DNA of 64,000 nucleotides from Phytophthora colocasiae (taxonomy: Eukaryota > Oomycota > Peronosporomycetes > Peronosporales > Peronosporaceae), in NCBI GenBank assembly GCA_018806915.1, contig JAGKQI010000034.1, positions 1,364,001 to 1,428,000 on the forward strand, written 5' to 3'. Below the pieces are notes generated by a model. The model was given only the letters and a program-made list of their open reading frames with translations, ran no database searches and was not told where the DNA came from. The position numbers were made by a program, and so were the translations under genes. This document shows positions 1 through 12,900 of the stretch, one piece after another (the first letter of the stretch is position 1; every line of letters begins with the position of its first letter).

Positions 1-1925
<1,925 letters not shown>

Positions 1926-2157
1926 GAGCTCCCCGGTCGCTTTCGATACTGAGGTGCGACCTTCTTTGTCTTGTCCTCACGAACGGACGATTGCAATAGT
2001 TTAATCAAGACAAAAATAATGGGGGGGTACAGTACTTCAGGTGCAGGTTGCAACGTGGTGGACCTGAATGAAGCACATCCGAGAGCGATCCTCTCGACTA
2101 GACGATGGTAACATGTACATGTTGGAAACGTTGGCTCAATTTCCGCTGGTGCCATCT
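1926..2157. other. Short intergenic gap with ACATGT palindrome
   Basis: This gap separates the start of the WW-FYVE gene from the end of the methyltransferase gene, both on the minus strand. It contains a run of seven G at about 2030 and a perfect 14-bp palindrome (AACATGTACATGTT) near 2110, about 185 bases upstream of the WW-FYVE start. No convincing reading frame is present. Confidence 0.4.
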
Positions 2158-3234
2158 CTACAGACGCACAAAGAGTTGCAAGACGCTAGGCTGGCGCACG
2201 CGTTTGAGCTGGTCTCCAGTACCGAACTCGAATTGGTGGTCGGTTAGCGGCAATTCCGTCGTTAACGTCCAGGATGCAGAGTCGTTGTCGCTCTGGAGCT
2301 GCTGCAACGTGGTCTCCACGAACGCCGGTCGAGAACACCTCTCCGGCACGATGAATGCGACGACGCGAGCCCGCCACTCCCTTGCTACGTGTCAGAAGAA
2401 GTGGTGCACGAGATCGCTCCCATCGCTACCCTTCGCACCAAACGGTGGGTTGCCGATTGCTACGACGAACTTGTCCGGAGGTATAAAGCTCTTGGACGCC
2501 AGGAAATTGCCCGCGTACACTTGGGCATCAATGCTGTCTTCATCTGTTCCGGCGACACCCGCTACTTGGTTTACGTTATTCCGCGCGATATCATGGAGTT
2601 TCTCGTCTATCTCGTAGCCGACAACGTGCCGCGCTCCAGCGCGTAGCAGTGCCGTCAAGAAGCGACCGTCGCCGCAGGAAGGCTCAAGCCAGATGACGTC
2701 TCTCTGGTCTTGCAGATGCAGATGCTTCATCACTCTCTTGATTACTAGATCTACCAGTTCGGCACTGCTGAAGTACTGCTGCAGGTCTCGCGCGTGTTTG
2801 CTGTCCACTCGAGCAGCCGTGCGTTTGCATTTGGCCGTCACATACAGGTCGTCGTCCAAGAACTCCTTTTGAATCGCCACCGGGAGCTGTTCGAACGCCG
2901 CGTTGATCCAGTCCTCGCACACGCTCACGCTCTTTTGCATCTCCATGCGCCACCCAGCAGCGCGATCACCGCGCACCCAGTTGCTAGTCATGAGCTTGCG
3001 CAGACGCTTGATCGGGAGACGTTGATGGCCGACGCCGTTGCGGCGTAGAGACCGGTCCCACGTCTGCAAGTCCACTAAGTCGCGCTCGATTATGTGGACG
3101 GGGTCTGTACGCAGAGGGCGGACGTCAGTGTCATTAGCACTAGTGGTGGAGCGCGCTGTGACCAACAAGAAGCGGCCGCGATCGGCGCTGAAGCCGCGCA
3201 GTTCCAGTGACGCGACCATGATGCACGCCTGCAC
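2158..3234 (-). CDS. SAM-dependent amino-methyltransferase, interrupted by an in-frame TGA
   Basis: Class I methyltransferase. The SAM-binding motif I reads LEPSCGDGRFL, followed by an acidic strand end (GYEID), and motif IV is NPPFG, the signature of N6-adenine and other amino-methyltransferases; the substrate (DNA, RNA or protein) is not shown. Translation from 3234 runs 280 codons and meets TGA at 2394-2392, just after a stretch ending HHFF. The same frame then continues with HVAREWRARVVAFIVPERC and more, to TAG at 2160-2158. That continuation is what the family shows after NPPF (a helix, then a hydrophobic strand ending in IVP), so the stop lies inside the conserved domain. Either the gene is disrupted, or a 45-nt GT-AG intron (2429-2385), which preserves the frame, removes the stop. 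The start could also be the Met at 3219. Divergent from the MATE gene. Confidence 0.6.
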
Positions 3235-3333
3235 GTTACTGGTTCAGAATTGAGCTCCTCTGATTGGCGCAAACGCATGTTGAAGTGGATCGTATCCGGT
3301 TTGCGTCCCTCCACCACCTCATGATCGCCGGCC

Positions 3334-4825
3334 ATGGTCTCCGCTCGTCGAGAACTGCGCAGTCTGCTGGAGCTGGCGGTGCCCAGCGCAGTGTCGACCT
3401 ACTGCTTCTTTGCCGTCTCCATTACAGAGCTCAGCGTCGTGGGGCACTTAGGCGTGGATGAACTGGCGGCCGTGGCGTACGCGCAAATGTGCCTGGACTT
3501 GTCTATTCTCGTAAGTATGCAGGGCTTCAACGCCGGCATGAACGCGCTGTGTTCGCAGGCCTTTGGCGCCAAGAACTATCACCTACTGGGCGAGTACGCG
3601 CTGCTCACGAGCCTGTTGCTCACGATCGCGTGTGTGCCGCTCGCGGTGCTGTGGTGGAACCTGGGCGGCATCCTGTCGGCTGCAGGCGTAACCGACCGGG
3701 TAGCTGCGCTCGCTGGCGTCTACTGCCGCTTGTCACTGTTATGGCTCTGGCCACGCAGTATGTTTCAAGTGCTTTCATCCTTTTACCAGGCGCAACATAT
3801 CGTGCAGCCCACTGCAGTCTTCAACGTGCTGGCAGTAGCTCTCAACGGCTTCTTGGTGGTCGGACTCACGCACGGCCGCTTTGGGCTTCCGGATCTCGGG
3901 TTCGTCGGGTGTCCGCTGGGTACGGCTGTGGCGCTGTTCGTGCGGCTCGTGAGCTACGTCGTGTACATGAACTTGTACCGCAAATTCCACCGCCGATGTG
4001 CGTGGCGCTGCGACGGCAGCTTCCTGGACACGAACATCGTACGCAACCTGTTGTCCGTGGGGATACCGCTCGCAGGTGGCACGCTATTCGAGAACGCGCA
4101 GTTCCTGACCATGACGCTCTTCGCAGCGACAATCGGGGAGGTTCAGCTCGGCACACACAACGCGATGATGGAGCTCTTCTTCTTCGCGACGTCACCGCTG
4201 TACGCCGTCGTTAGCGCTGCTGTAACGCGAATGGGGACGCACCTGGGGGCGGGTAAGCCGTCAGAGGCGCTTCTCGCCGCTCAGATGTGCGGGCTCTGCA
4301 TCGTGCTGCTCACGACGGTTAATGGCGTGGTCGTGGTGAGCGCGCGTCGACAGCTCGGGCAGCTCTTTTCTGACAATCCAGTTGTCATCGCCACCTTCAG
4401 TCAGATCTGTGCGCTTGCTGCGCTGGCATACTTTGTGCTTGCATTCTTCTATTACTCTTTCGTACGTCTTCTCCGTGGCAACTACTTCGACATCCATGCA
4501 CTAACAAATGTTTGCGTGTTTGGTTTTGCAGGCAGTGTTAAAAGCGCAAGCGAGACCCATGCCCATAATGGTGGGCTTTGCTGTCGGGGCGTGGCTGGTT
4601 GGCGTGCCGGTGGCGTACGTACTGGGTGTGCACCAGACACACCCGAACCTGCTCGGCGTCTGGCACGGCATGATATGCGGCTACGCCGTGACGTCAGCTA
4701 TCGGGTTCGCCGTGGCGTTCGGGCGGCCAAACTGGAAGCTCGAGGCTGACAGAGCCGTCGAGCGCTCGCACTTAAAGGAAAGGGAGCTGGCGTCGCCACA
4801 AGAGACTGATGCGCTGCTCGCGTAG
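3334..4825 (+). CDS. MATE family multidrug/toxin extrusion transporter
   Basis: Multi-pass cation-coupled antiporter of the MATE family, expected in the plasma or vacuolar membrane. Two exons, 3334-4461 and 4532-4825, flank a 70-nt intron (GTACGT to TTTTGCAG) at a codon boundary and give 473 residues, the usual MATE length. MATE features include VPSAVSTYCFF in TM1, the VVGHLG segment, GMNALCSQAFGAKNY (family consensus is close to G-x-x-x-A-x-x-T-x-x-x-Q-A-x-G-A), and a second half starting NLLSVGIPLAGGTLFEN. Reading through the intron would end in an unrelated tail, while splicing restores the last hydrophobic helices (VLKAQARPMPIMVGF onward). The substrate cannot be inferred. Its promoter region (3235-3333) is shared with the divergent methyltransferase. 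Confidence 0.9.
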
Positions 4826-4861
4826 GTGGCACCTTGTGATACAAGACCACATAGATCAAAT

Positions 4862-4869
4862 TACATGTA
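4862..4869. promoter_or_regulatory. TACATGTA octamer
   Basis: A perfect palindromic octamer 37 bases after the MATE stop codon. It is one of nine in the window, all outside or at the edge of coding sequence; a regulatory role is inferred from that distribution. Confidence 0.35.
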
Positions 4870-6019
4870 TTTGCGCGTTGATCATCGCGTCCATACTGCA
4901 TCACAGCAATGAGAGCAGTGAGCCCACGTTGAGTCCGTCGATGAGAGCCAGGTTCTCGCGACAGCTTCCATTGCGGCAGCCTCCCACTGGTCGTGTTGTT
5001 CCGGAGGGGTCCTGCTTCACCGAGACCGTCGGGCTACGTCAGAGTCGCTTCGGTGGCTACCTTTTCGTCGACCGCTTCAACATACACCTCCGAATAAGCT
5101 TCAACGGCGCAGGTTCCAAGGACCTCAGCAAACGACAACCATTCCAAGTTGCTCGACGTCTCTGCGGGGGTCGTCGTGATCGCACGACAAGCTGTCGTCA
5201 ACAGTAAAGCGGCGAAAACCCATTGTAACAGGCCTACCTTGCGACTACCGGTAGCTCCTCGCTAGTAGCGAGGTGCTCGGAATTTAGTGACGGACGGCTG
5301 GAAGTTGCGGTCAGCCAGGGTACGAAGCTCGAAGCCTGCCGGCAGAAGACCCGCAGCCATCTCTCAGAGATTCTCTGCACGCCGCAACTGAGACCGCAGC
5401 GCGGTATCCGAGAGTCTCGGTCCAAAACTGCTCGATGACGCTTCTCCAGCGGAGGGCTGCCAGCGTGGCAGGCAGCCTGAACCTCTGGCCCAAAGGTGCA
5501 CTTTCAAATCAGCTTGCATGGGTGGATCCACTGGACCGCGCGGCGTCAACCTTCAGTTGGTGGGGCAGCCCACCTTGCCTTTCCTCGACAGGGTCAGTGA
5601 CTGCCATCCTGGCAGGATAATCCTGCGCGACAGGATCTGTCCGGGACAGTATCCTCGACGTCTGCTGCATGTACGGCATGGTTCTGCTCGAAGACCTTCC
5701 GTGCCGCAGGGCCTGCAAGCGAGGTGAATTCGACGCGCGGGTGCTCGCTCGCAGTTGCAACTGGCACTGTACCAGGCCGCCGGCAAAGTCCCTCGCGACA
5801 TGAAGGCAGCCTTGAAGAACGCAGGGTCAAGCTGCGCCTGCAGCAGAGGTGCCGCGGCGGTCGCGTTGCCGACCGCCGCGGTTTCAACGTGCACTTCTGG
5901 AACTGTGCCACGATGGACACGAGTCCCACCGTGGACGCCGCCTGGTCCGCCCTAGAAAGCTTTATGCACACTTTTTACGTGTGAAAGTCACCAGCGCGGC
6001 AACGACAGACACATCGCTG

Positions 6020-6027
6020 TACATGTA
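6020..6027. promoter_or_regulatory. TACATGTA octamer
   Basis: A perfect palindromic octamer in the gene-poor interval, about 1.5 kb upstream of the first RING gene. Confidence 0.3.
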
Positions 6028-7439
6028 TTCCATCGCTCGTCGCCGTCACCTCAGCATCAGGCGAGCCGCGCGCCGCAACCACCAGCTCTCACTCGATGGA
6101 TGCAAGTTGCAACCGGTTCGCTGCGCATCAGTTTCCAGTGGTTTATGAGCCGCAAGGGCAGAGGTATACGCGGCGACGACATAGATCCCTATGCGCGGTC
6201 GCGTCAGCGAGCTTACCAGGACCGCGCTTGCTTCTCGACGGTCCACAAGATGTCACTCACTCCGCTGCGGCGTCGTTTCTTATCCGGCCAGCAGCAGCTC
6301 CTGGACCAGCGCTTTTAACGACGCGACTATCGATTGCGTCGCCGTGAGCGATATTCAAATGCTCGCTGTGCATTCAGCGCTGTTCCGTGCTGAATCAGTG
6401 CGTGGAGCCGGTATCGCATATCACGCACAGAGCTCGCTCCATGGTAACAGCGTTGAGGGACGGCCTGTGGCATGGACTTCTTGCCTCGGAAACCACCGAT
6501 TCCTTGGTTGCGATCTTCGATCACGGCAGTGATGGGCTTGCAAGTGGCGGGTGTATCCCCACGCCGCTGTCTCAGCTAGCAGGACCTCGCGCTCTTTCTG
6601 GTTTCGAGCTCGTCGTCACCGATCGCCCCGTGCTGCAACTTGCATGCTCGCTTGCTCGTTAACACGCTTTAATACTTGCTAAAGAAAACGGAGTCGTAAA
6701 CTTGACACAAATGCCGCTACGTGTTCTAGCACGAAGCAATGCTTCTAGCGGGCCGGGGGTTGCCTCCAACTCTTTAGCGGCGCCGTCAAGCTGGCCACAA
6801 ACGCCGTACACGTATCAACCGTCCAGCAAAGTTTTGCTTCGCCGCGCTGCTCCGCTGCCGTCGTCGGTCGTCCCGGTCCTTACCTCCTCTGTCATCGACC
6901 GCAAAGAAGACTCATCGCAGCGTTTAACGTCCCCAAGTGCAGTGACGGGGGAGCACTTCGTGCTCGCTGGCAGCGCTTGGCAGCGGCCGAGGGACCAAGG
7001 TTAGGATACGCGCTGGTGCGGAGCGCGAGCGATTTGCCATGGCTTCGGCTGGCTCTGTGTTTGGCCAACAAGCACGGCTAAACCGTCTTGGCGGGGCCGC
7101 GGCCGCGACTATCCGTAGTTTTGAACTGGAACAACGTTGTGGCTCGCTGCTCGAGTCCAGCGTAGCGACTACCAAGTTGTGGTACAAAAATGACGTGGGA
7201 AACGCCGGCATGACTTGGGTTCGTAGCCGTTGCAGTGCAGTGCAGTAGTGCTTGCCGCACCGGAGACTTTGAGCCCGGCTCTGGGCGCCCATGCTTTCGA
7301 GGCGTTGCTGTCGCCGCGGTCATAATCGACCTGTGCGGGCTAGGGCCGTGGGTGTTCCAGGTGGAGGTCCAGAGACGCTGGCCGGATTCGCCGGCCTTTT
7401 CTTTTCGAACAGCCCTCCCGCGGCGCTGCTCACTCTTCC

Positions 7440-7455
7440 GCTCATTCGATCATTT
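7440..7455 (+). promoter_or_regulatory. Oomycete-type initiator/flanking element (INR-FPR)
   Basis: The sequence GCTCATTCGATCATTT lies 63-78 bases before the ATG of the RING gene. It closely matches the oomycete core promoter consensus as I remember it (GCTCATTYYNCAWTTT, initiator plus flanking promoter region). Spacing suits the short 5' leaders usual in oomycetes. The consensus is established knowledge; its activity here is inferred. Confidence 0.6.
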
Positions 7456-7517
7456 GCCGCGACCTGGACACTTCTCGGCGCGCAGCGACAACAGCATACT
7501 CATACATATTCGTAGGC

Positions 7518-8258
7518 ATGGACATCACCGTTCGCGTGGAGGTGCAGTACGTGGCGCCGGAGAACGCGCTGATCCGCGACGTGCTGCAGATGTTCCGCAC
7601 GCCCGCATGGGTGCGGTTCATGGTGCGCTACATCTCGCCGCACCTGAAGAACGCCGCGCCCGCCGACAAGTCCGTCATGGACGACCTGGCGTCCTGGACC
7701 GTCGACAGCAAAGAAGGCAAAGTAGGATCCAAGCGCCCGATCTCCAGCGTCTCAACGTGCGCGGAGGACTGCGTCATCTGCCTCAGCGAGCTACAAAACG
7801 GCGACGAGCAGTTCGTGTCGCTGCCGTGCGGCCACCAGTTCCATTTGCCGTGCATCCGCTCGTGGCTCAAGCTTCGCAGCACGTGTCCGAGCTGCCGTTT
7901 CCAGTTCCGCAAGGCCTTCTCCGGCAGCTACGCCGTGCGTACACTAAACTCAGCGCTGCTACTAAAGGAGGAGCACCGTCCGCTGCCTAAGGAGGAGATT
8001 CTCAACACGTGCGTAGGCCGCGAGACGGTTCGCGCTGTGGTTAACGTCACACTCAGCCAGATCGCGGCTCATGCTAAGCAGAGTCAGTACCCGTGCGTAC
8101 TTAACGCGCTCATGATGCACTCGAACGGCGACAGCTTCACGGAGGCGGCGGCAGCAGACACTGCGTTGGCTAAGAGAAGCAGCGGTGACGAAGAGACCGA
8201 CGATGGCAACGACAATAACGACCAGTCACGACGCGCCAAGAGAATGCGAGTCGCCTAG
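7518..8258 (+). CDS. RING-H2 finger protein, family copy 1
   Basis: Probable E3 ubiquitin ligase of 246 residues, single exon. The C3H2C3 RING uses C85, C88, C104, H106, H109, C112, C123 and C126 (CVIC, LPCGHQFHLPC, CPSC). Before it sits a conserved block of about 50 residues starting MDITVRVEV and containing WVRFMVRYISPHLK; after it comes a conserved FQFRKAF...YAV segment and a second VRAVVNVTL strand. The same architecture occurs in three further genes of this window. The C terminus is acidic, then basic (RRAKRMRV), a possible nuclear localisation signal. Start chosen at the ATG shared by position with the other copies. An oomycete-type initiator lies about 70 bases upstream. No transmembrane segment is visible. 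Confidence 0.88.
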   Translation: MDITVRVEVQYVAPENALIRDVLQMFRTPAWVRFMVRYISPHLKNAAPADKSVMDDLASWTVDSKEGKVGSKRPISSVSTCAEDCVICLSELQNGDEQFVSLPCGHQFHLPCIRSWLKLRSTCPSCRFQFRKAFSGSYAVRTLNSALLLKEEHRPLPKEEILNTCVGRETVRAVVNVTLSQIAAHAKQSQYPCVLNALMMHSNGDSFTEAAAADTALAKRSSGDEETDDGNDNNDQSRRAKRMRVA

Positions 8259-8863
8259 AGGTGGCAGATACCGAGAGAGCACTAACTATCAGACTAGGGA
8301 CCTATGTAAACTATGTAACAAGACGATCGTATGCGGCCGAGCTTTTAGAGGTTCGCTCAAACCAGCGTTAGACTTCTCTATATGAAGGTCACATGTATGT
8401 GAGTGAACCAAGTTGATGTTGCAAATTTTGAAAGGCGACGTAGAATTTCGATGAAGTTCAATATGCGACGCGATGTGATTCTATTGAGATAGAGAGTTCA
8501 TTACATCTTGTTCTGAAAATTGGCAGGAATTCTGCGTCGCATTGATGAAGATAGCGCATTCGTTTACTTGGGTACTGATCGCAGAGTGTTGGTCGGCTGG
8601 AAGCAACAACTTGACGTTGATACGATGCCTGGGGCCTCAAGGAGCGATTACGCGTGTTGAGCACCAGCCGCGTGTAAGACCTCGGAAGGTGTTGGCGATC
8701 GTGCTCGAGCGATTTGCCGAGGACAAATGACTTGAGTTCACTATAGTCTGTGTGAAGACACCTTCGAGACGGACCGTTCACCTCGTCCGCGCACAGAATT
8801 CGAATTCGAATCTCCACAGTTTTCCGCCGGCTTGACAATGCGGCATTGAATGCCGTCGCCGCC

Positions 8864-8879
8864 GTACATGTACATGTAC
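8864..8879. promoter_or_regulatory. 16-bp palindrome with two overlapping TACATGTA octamers
   Basis: GTACATGTACATGTAC is a perfect palindrome holding two overlapping copies of the octamer found throughout the intergenic DNA. It lies 600 bases past the RING gene stop, so no recognised start codon is nearby. Confidence 0.4.
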
Positions 8880-8997
8880 GATGGTTGGTGGTGCGACACC
8901 CGATCCGGCTCGCTTCGCTTGCTCGGATCCGTCTTCGCCGGCAAACTCCCTCGGATGTGTCGGAAGAGCGCTTCGGTTCCCTCCTGCCACCCCTGCC

Positions 8998-9005
8998 TAC
9001 ATGTA
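8998..9005. promoter_or_regulatory. TACATGTA octamer
   Basis: A third octamer in the same interval, 120 bases from the double site. Confidence 0.3.
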
Positions 9006-9983
9006 ATTTTTCATGCCATCAGGGACAAGCTGCCGGCTGGCAAGGCGGCCGTGTCGGTTGCTGCCAGCCGCGTGTTGGTGCTGTTCGTGCTGACTGCGCG
9101 ATGCAAGCGCTGCTGCTGTCCGCGCGGCTTGGCTCTGCTCGCGCCGTCGTTCCCACCTCAGAGGTGACCTCTTGCCGCATGCCGTGACCTGGACGCAGGT
9201 GACATCGATGTCACATCAGTCGGGGTGACGAGCTCCATGGTCTCCGCTATCGTCGCCAATCGATCAGTCCGCTCCGGACCGCAACATCGTCTTGTTCACG
9301 GCGTGCGAGGCGGCGTTGATCACGTCCACGCCACCGCTTAGTCGAGAAAACCGCGCGGCCGCTTCTGACGGCGAGCGACTCCCTTGATGCAAGCTTTGCC
9401 TTGTCCTGCGACCAGCCCACCATCCGCCGGCAGTTCCCAGACTTGAGGCAAACCAGCAACGGCGCCCCGTCTTGGCCAGGCGCAGTCATCGCCACGCCCG
9501 TTTCTGCGGGCTGCTTCGTCAATACGCGCTGAACACGCAGCAAATCGACGTTGCGGGCTCCGACCGGAGCTCAAACTTTGGCATCTGAGCGGAGTGCGCG
9601 GCAACATTGACGAACACACGAAGAAGCTCCGCCGGGAGGACGGCAGCCAAGAGTTCGCAGTCGCTGGATTCGCTGGATGGTCTTTGAGCCGGCAGACCTC
9701 GAGCCGTTCGTACGTTGCAGCCCGCCGCAAGGCAGCTGGAAGGTCAGCGGGAGCTCCAGCTCCTCTATAAAGCAGACCGAGGTCGCAGCGGGAGATGCTC
9801 CCGTTGTCATCGCTGGCGGCGTGCAGCAGAGCGCGTGTTGCAACGGTGGCTGTGCTGTGCGTGAGCTGTAGCTGTGCCGGGCATGTTGTCCGGTGCACCC
9901 CAGCTTCAACGTCTCGGAAACGAGCCAATCAACGTGCTATTCCTCGTTTTAATGACCAACTTCAACGTCACACAACCGAGTTC

Positions 9984-12900
9984 CTATCCATGCAGCACTA
10001 ACATCGCGACCGGCAGCACATGCTCTAGTGACAGCTCCATCTCGCCCATTGCCGATCCATGGGCCCCTTCCACTTGCTCGCTACCGGTAGTCGATACTGA
10101 AGTCGTGACGAGCAACTCCAGCGCTTCCAATAGAGGCCTCGTCGACGTAGCGAAACTCATCGGATGAAGTTGTTTGGAGCCGCTGAAGCACGTCGACGCC
10201 CGCTTCAACGCCGCAACTGCGCACCGATGCACCGATTGACTGCTCTGCGACGTAGGCAACAGTTTTGCCATAGCGAGACCCATTAAGTGCACGTTGGTGT
10301 CAGTGGCCTCGACGCTGTACAAGTACGTTGTCCGCTTCCAGACGCTCGCGTGAAAACCGGCACAGCACGCGACCGGCAGCAGCCGCGCCCAGGTCGCTCG
10401 TCGGTCTGGATCTTGCTGCAGCTCGTGGAGCAGTTGCGGATCTACTCGTACGCTCCACGCGTCGGATGTACTGAGTGAAGTGTGGCTATGTATCAGCTGC
10501 AGCAGGAAAACGGCCGTCCCGATCTGCACGAGTTGATTCGCGATGTCATCTAAAGCTCGAACTTGAGCAGGCGCGAGGACGACGTCGGTACTGGAGCTGT
10601 CACTCATAGCCATATCCATGAACACCAGTGCTGCGTGTTCGGCTTCAATAGAAGAGCGTAATTTCAACGTTTGAGCCACGGTCAAAGTGGCAATGGTCGA
10701 GCATACTGCTTCGACACCTGCAGACCCGATCAAGGTGAGAAGGTGCTGCAGTGCTGCTGGATCTGTGTATTCTCTTGGGTCTAGTTCGCCTGAGATGCCA
10801 GGGGCCAACACAAAGCAGCGTTTACTCACAGCAATCAGTACTGAAGGCATCAATACTGCAGCTGAAGAAGATGTCAGTGATGTCTGGCACCTCTTAGTCA
10901 CGAGAGAGACAAACAACCACGAGATTCGATCAACCAGTGACCACTGTTCCAGATCCTTTGCGGAGATACGAGGTGACTGCGCTGTCCACTCCAATAACCG
11001 CTTGTCTTGCGGCAGTATCGATGCTACAGCGCTGCATTCGTCTGCTAAAACCTTAGCGAGCGCCGTCTGGACTGCTCCCCCCAGTGACACGCGCTGAAGT
11101 CCACTCAGTTCGTTGCTATTGTATCCGAACAACCTCTGCGCAGCTCTGAGGAAACATCGGACGTGCTCACACCTGTCTCGTATCGAGCATCGCAAAGCTA
11201 CTCCGACAATCGTCCTCGACGGTCCATTAGCGTCGGAGAAATTCACAAATCCTCTTAAAAAGCGGACGAAATAGGCTTCAATACGTTCCACAATGGCTGG
11301 ATGGAGCTTGGTATGATCCAATAGAGCTCGAACGAGACTCAGACAGCGTTCTTCGTCGTTGGTTTGGTCCGGTTTTACAGCACGAAATGAATTCTCGTGT
11401 GTGCGAGTCAAAGCGGAGGATGTTGGGGACGCCAGTCGCAGTTCTGCGTTACTGGGGCGCAGTACTTGACTCGCCTGCACGCGTGAAAAGCTCATTCTCC
11501 GACTCGCTGTGGCTTTGTTTTCCAGTGGTTGAGGCTTCTGTTCGACTGCTACATCAGTTGTATCTCGCTGGAGTTTGATGGTTCGCTTTACTATTGCTTC
11601 AAGTCCAAGCTCGACTTGACTCACCAGCATTGTTTGCATTCGGTCCAAGCGCTGTGCCATTCGTTCTGACTGCTGAACTGCTTCTTCTTCATCGACCAAC
11701 TCGTCCAGACTGTCATTTCCAGTAGCGAGACTCAAAAGGATCTCCATAAGGCCAACAGCAGACGATGGTGCAGTAGTTAAAGCCTGCTCGAAACATTGTT
11801 CGAAGACGGTGTCACGGAACCACCAGCACTTGGAGAAATGAGCTGCGTGCTCGATCAAGTCTGCGTTAATGCAGATGAACTGCGTGTGGCGCACTGCGCA
11901 CTCCATTCGCATTCGGAGCACGCCCAGAAGTGGGAATGGGGTTTGTGTCGCCAAATGAGCATTCGCTTGATGCCATTCGCGTATCCAAGAGACCCGCGAC
12001 GGTGTTTGTACACAGTACCGATCCGTATCCAAGAAATCATCAAGCAGCGACTTTAACTCCGACGTTGAATCATTTGAAGCGAAGAGTTCTTGAATGGAGT
12101 ACGCGATCCCGTGAGCGTCTCCATTCAGCAGAAATTCTTGGTAATAATCGGCAAGAAGATGCGAATGTTGCTCTATCAATCGTCGAAGACGATGTGAAGA
12201 CGTCAGTAAGGCTGCTATCTCATTATCAGCCCCGCGGAAGGTGGAAATGACGCGTTGCAAGTGTTTGCTTTTGACGTGGCTTGGAAGTAGTGGAGCGTTG
12301 CGATCTTCGTGGCTTGTAGCCCATTCAACTTCATCCCGAGCGACAGTTAACGCTGCAAGAAGCAGCGGGAATGAAGGAGCTACTAGCCCTGGGTTGTGCT
12401 CTATCAACTGGACACATATCTGAACCAGCCATGTCGCCACCTCCCGACGTTGTCGTCGATGCACCCCACAATTCCTCAAGGCAAATTTACTGAGAGCGTT
12501 CATCGTTTTCTTCAAAGGCATAGACGATCTGTTCCCAAAGGATAAAGAAGTTCCAGAGGTGAGAGCAACAGCAGACAGGGAAGAAGTCACTTGTTGGTAG
12601 AGAAGATCATGGAGGTTCACAACATGGTTACGATGCAGAGTGAGTAAAAGTCGGTCTCTCGCTAAGACTTCCATGAAATGCCACAATTGCAAGGAGGACG
12701 GAGACGGTGTGGATCTGGGGGACATTGAACCAGTTCGATCTCCTGTTTGAAGGTGATGAGGGACGCAGAGAACCACACAAATGACCCAGTCAGCCATATT
12801 TGAAGCACTCAAGAGATCCGGAAGACACGAATGGGACGCGTAGGCACCAGCAACCAGCGATTCAATGTCGAAGACTCCTTGATGTCGAAGCTTGGCAAGA

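Larger units (their letters stand above)
4826..7439. other. Gene-poor GC-rich interval
   Basis: No gene is recognisable in these 2.6 kb. Several overlapping short open frames occur on both strands, as expected in GC-rich DNA. The more protein-like ones are 6387-6662 (+, 91 codons) and 7039-7248 (+, 69 codons, starting MASAGSVFGQQARLNRLGG), but neither has a motif I know. The stretch at about 5585-5660 is rich in short inverted repeats built on ATCCTG/CAGGAT. Two TACATGTA octamers lie at 4862 and 6020. Decayed transposon sequence or an unrecognised lineage-specific gene are both possible. Confidence 0.4.
8259..9983. other. Gene-poor tail-to-tail interval
   Basis: The RING gene (+) and the Nap1 gene (-) both end into this 1.7-kb stretch. 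No convincing gene is present. GC-rich overlapping frames occur on both strands, the longest from 9928 to 9338 (-), without known motifs. On the plus strand around 9240-9530, two protein-like segments lie in adjacent frames, compatible with a decayed gene. Three TACATGTA octamers (8865, 8871, 8998) and a 16-bp perfect palindrome (GTGACATCGATGTCAC, 9199-9214) lie here, more than expected for a plain 3' intergenic region. Confidence 0.4.

Noticed and set aside
7235..7990. 251-codon plus-strand frame overlapping RING copy 1
   Set aside because: Out of frame with the RING motifs and rich in Arg/Pro; a shadow of the real gene.
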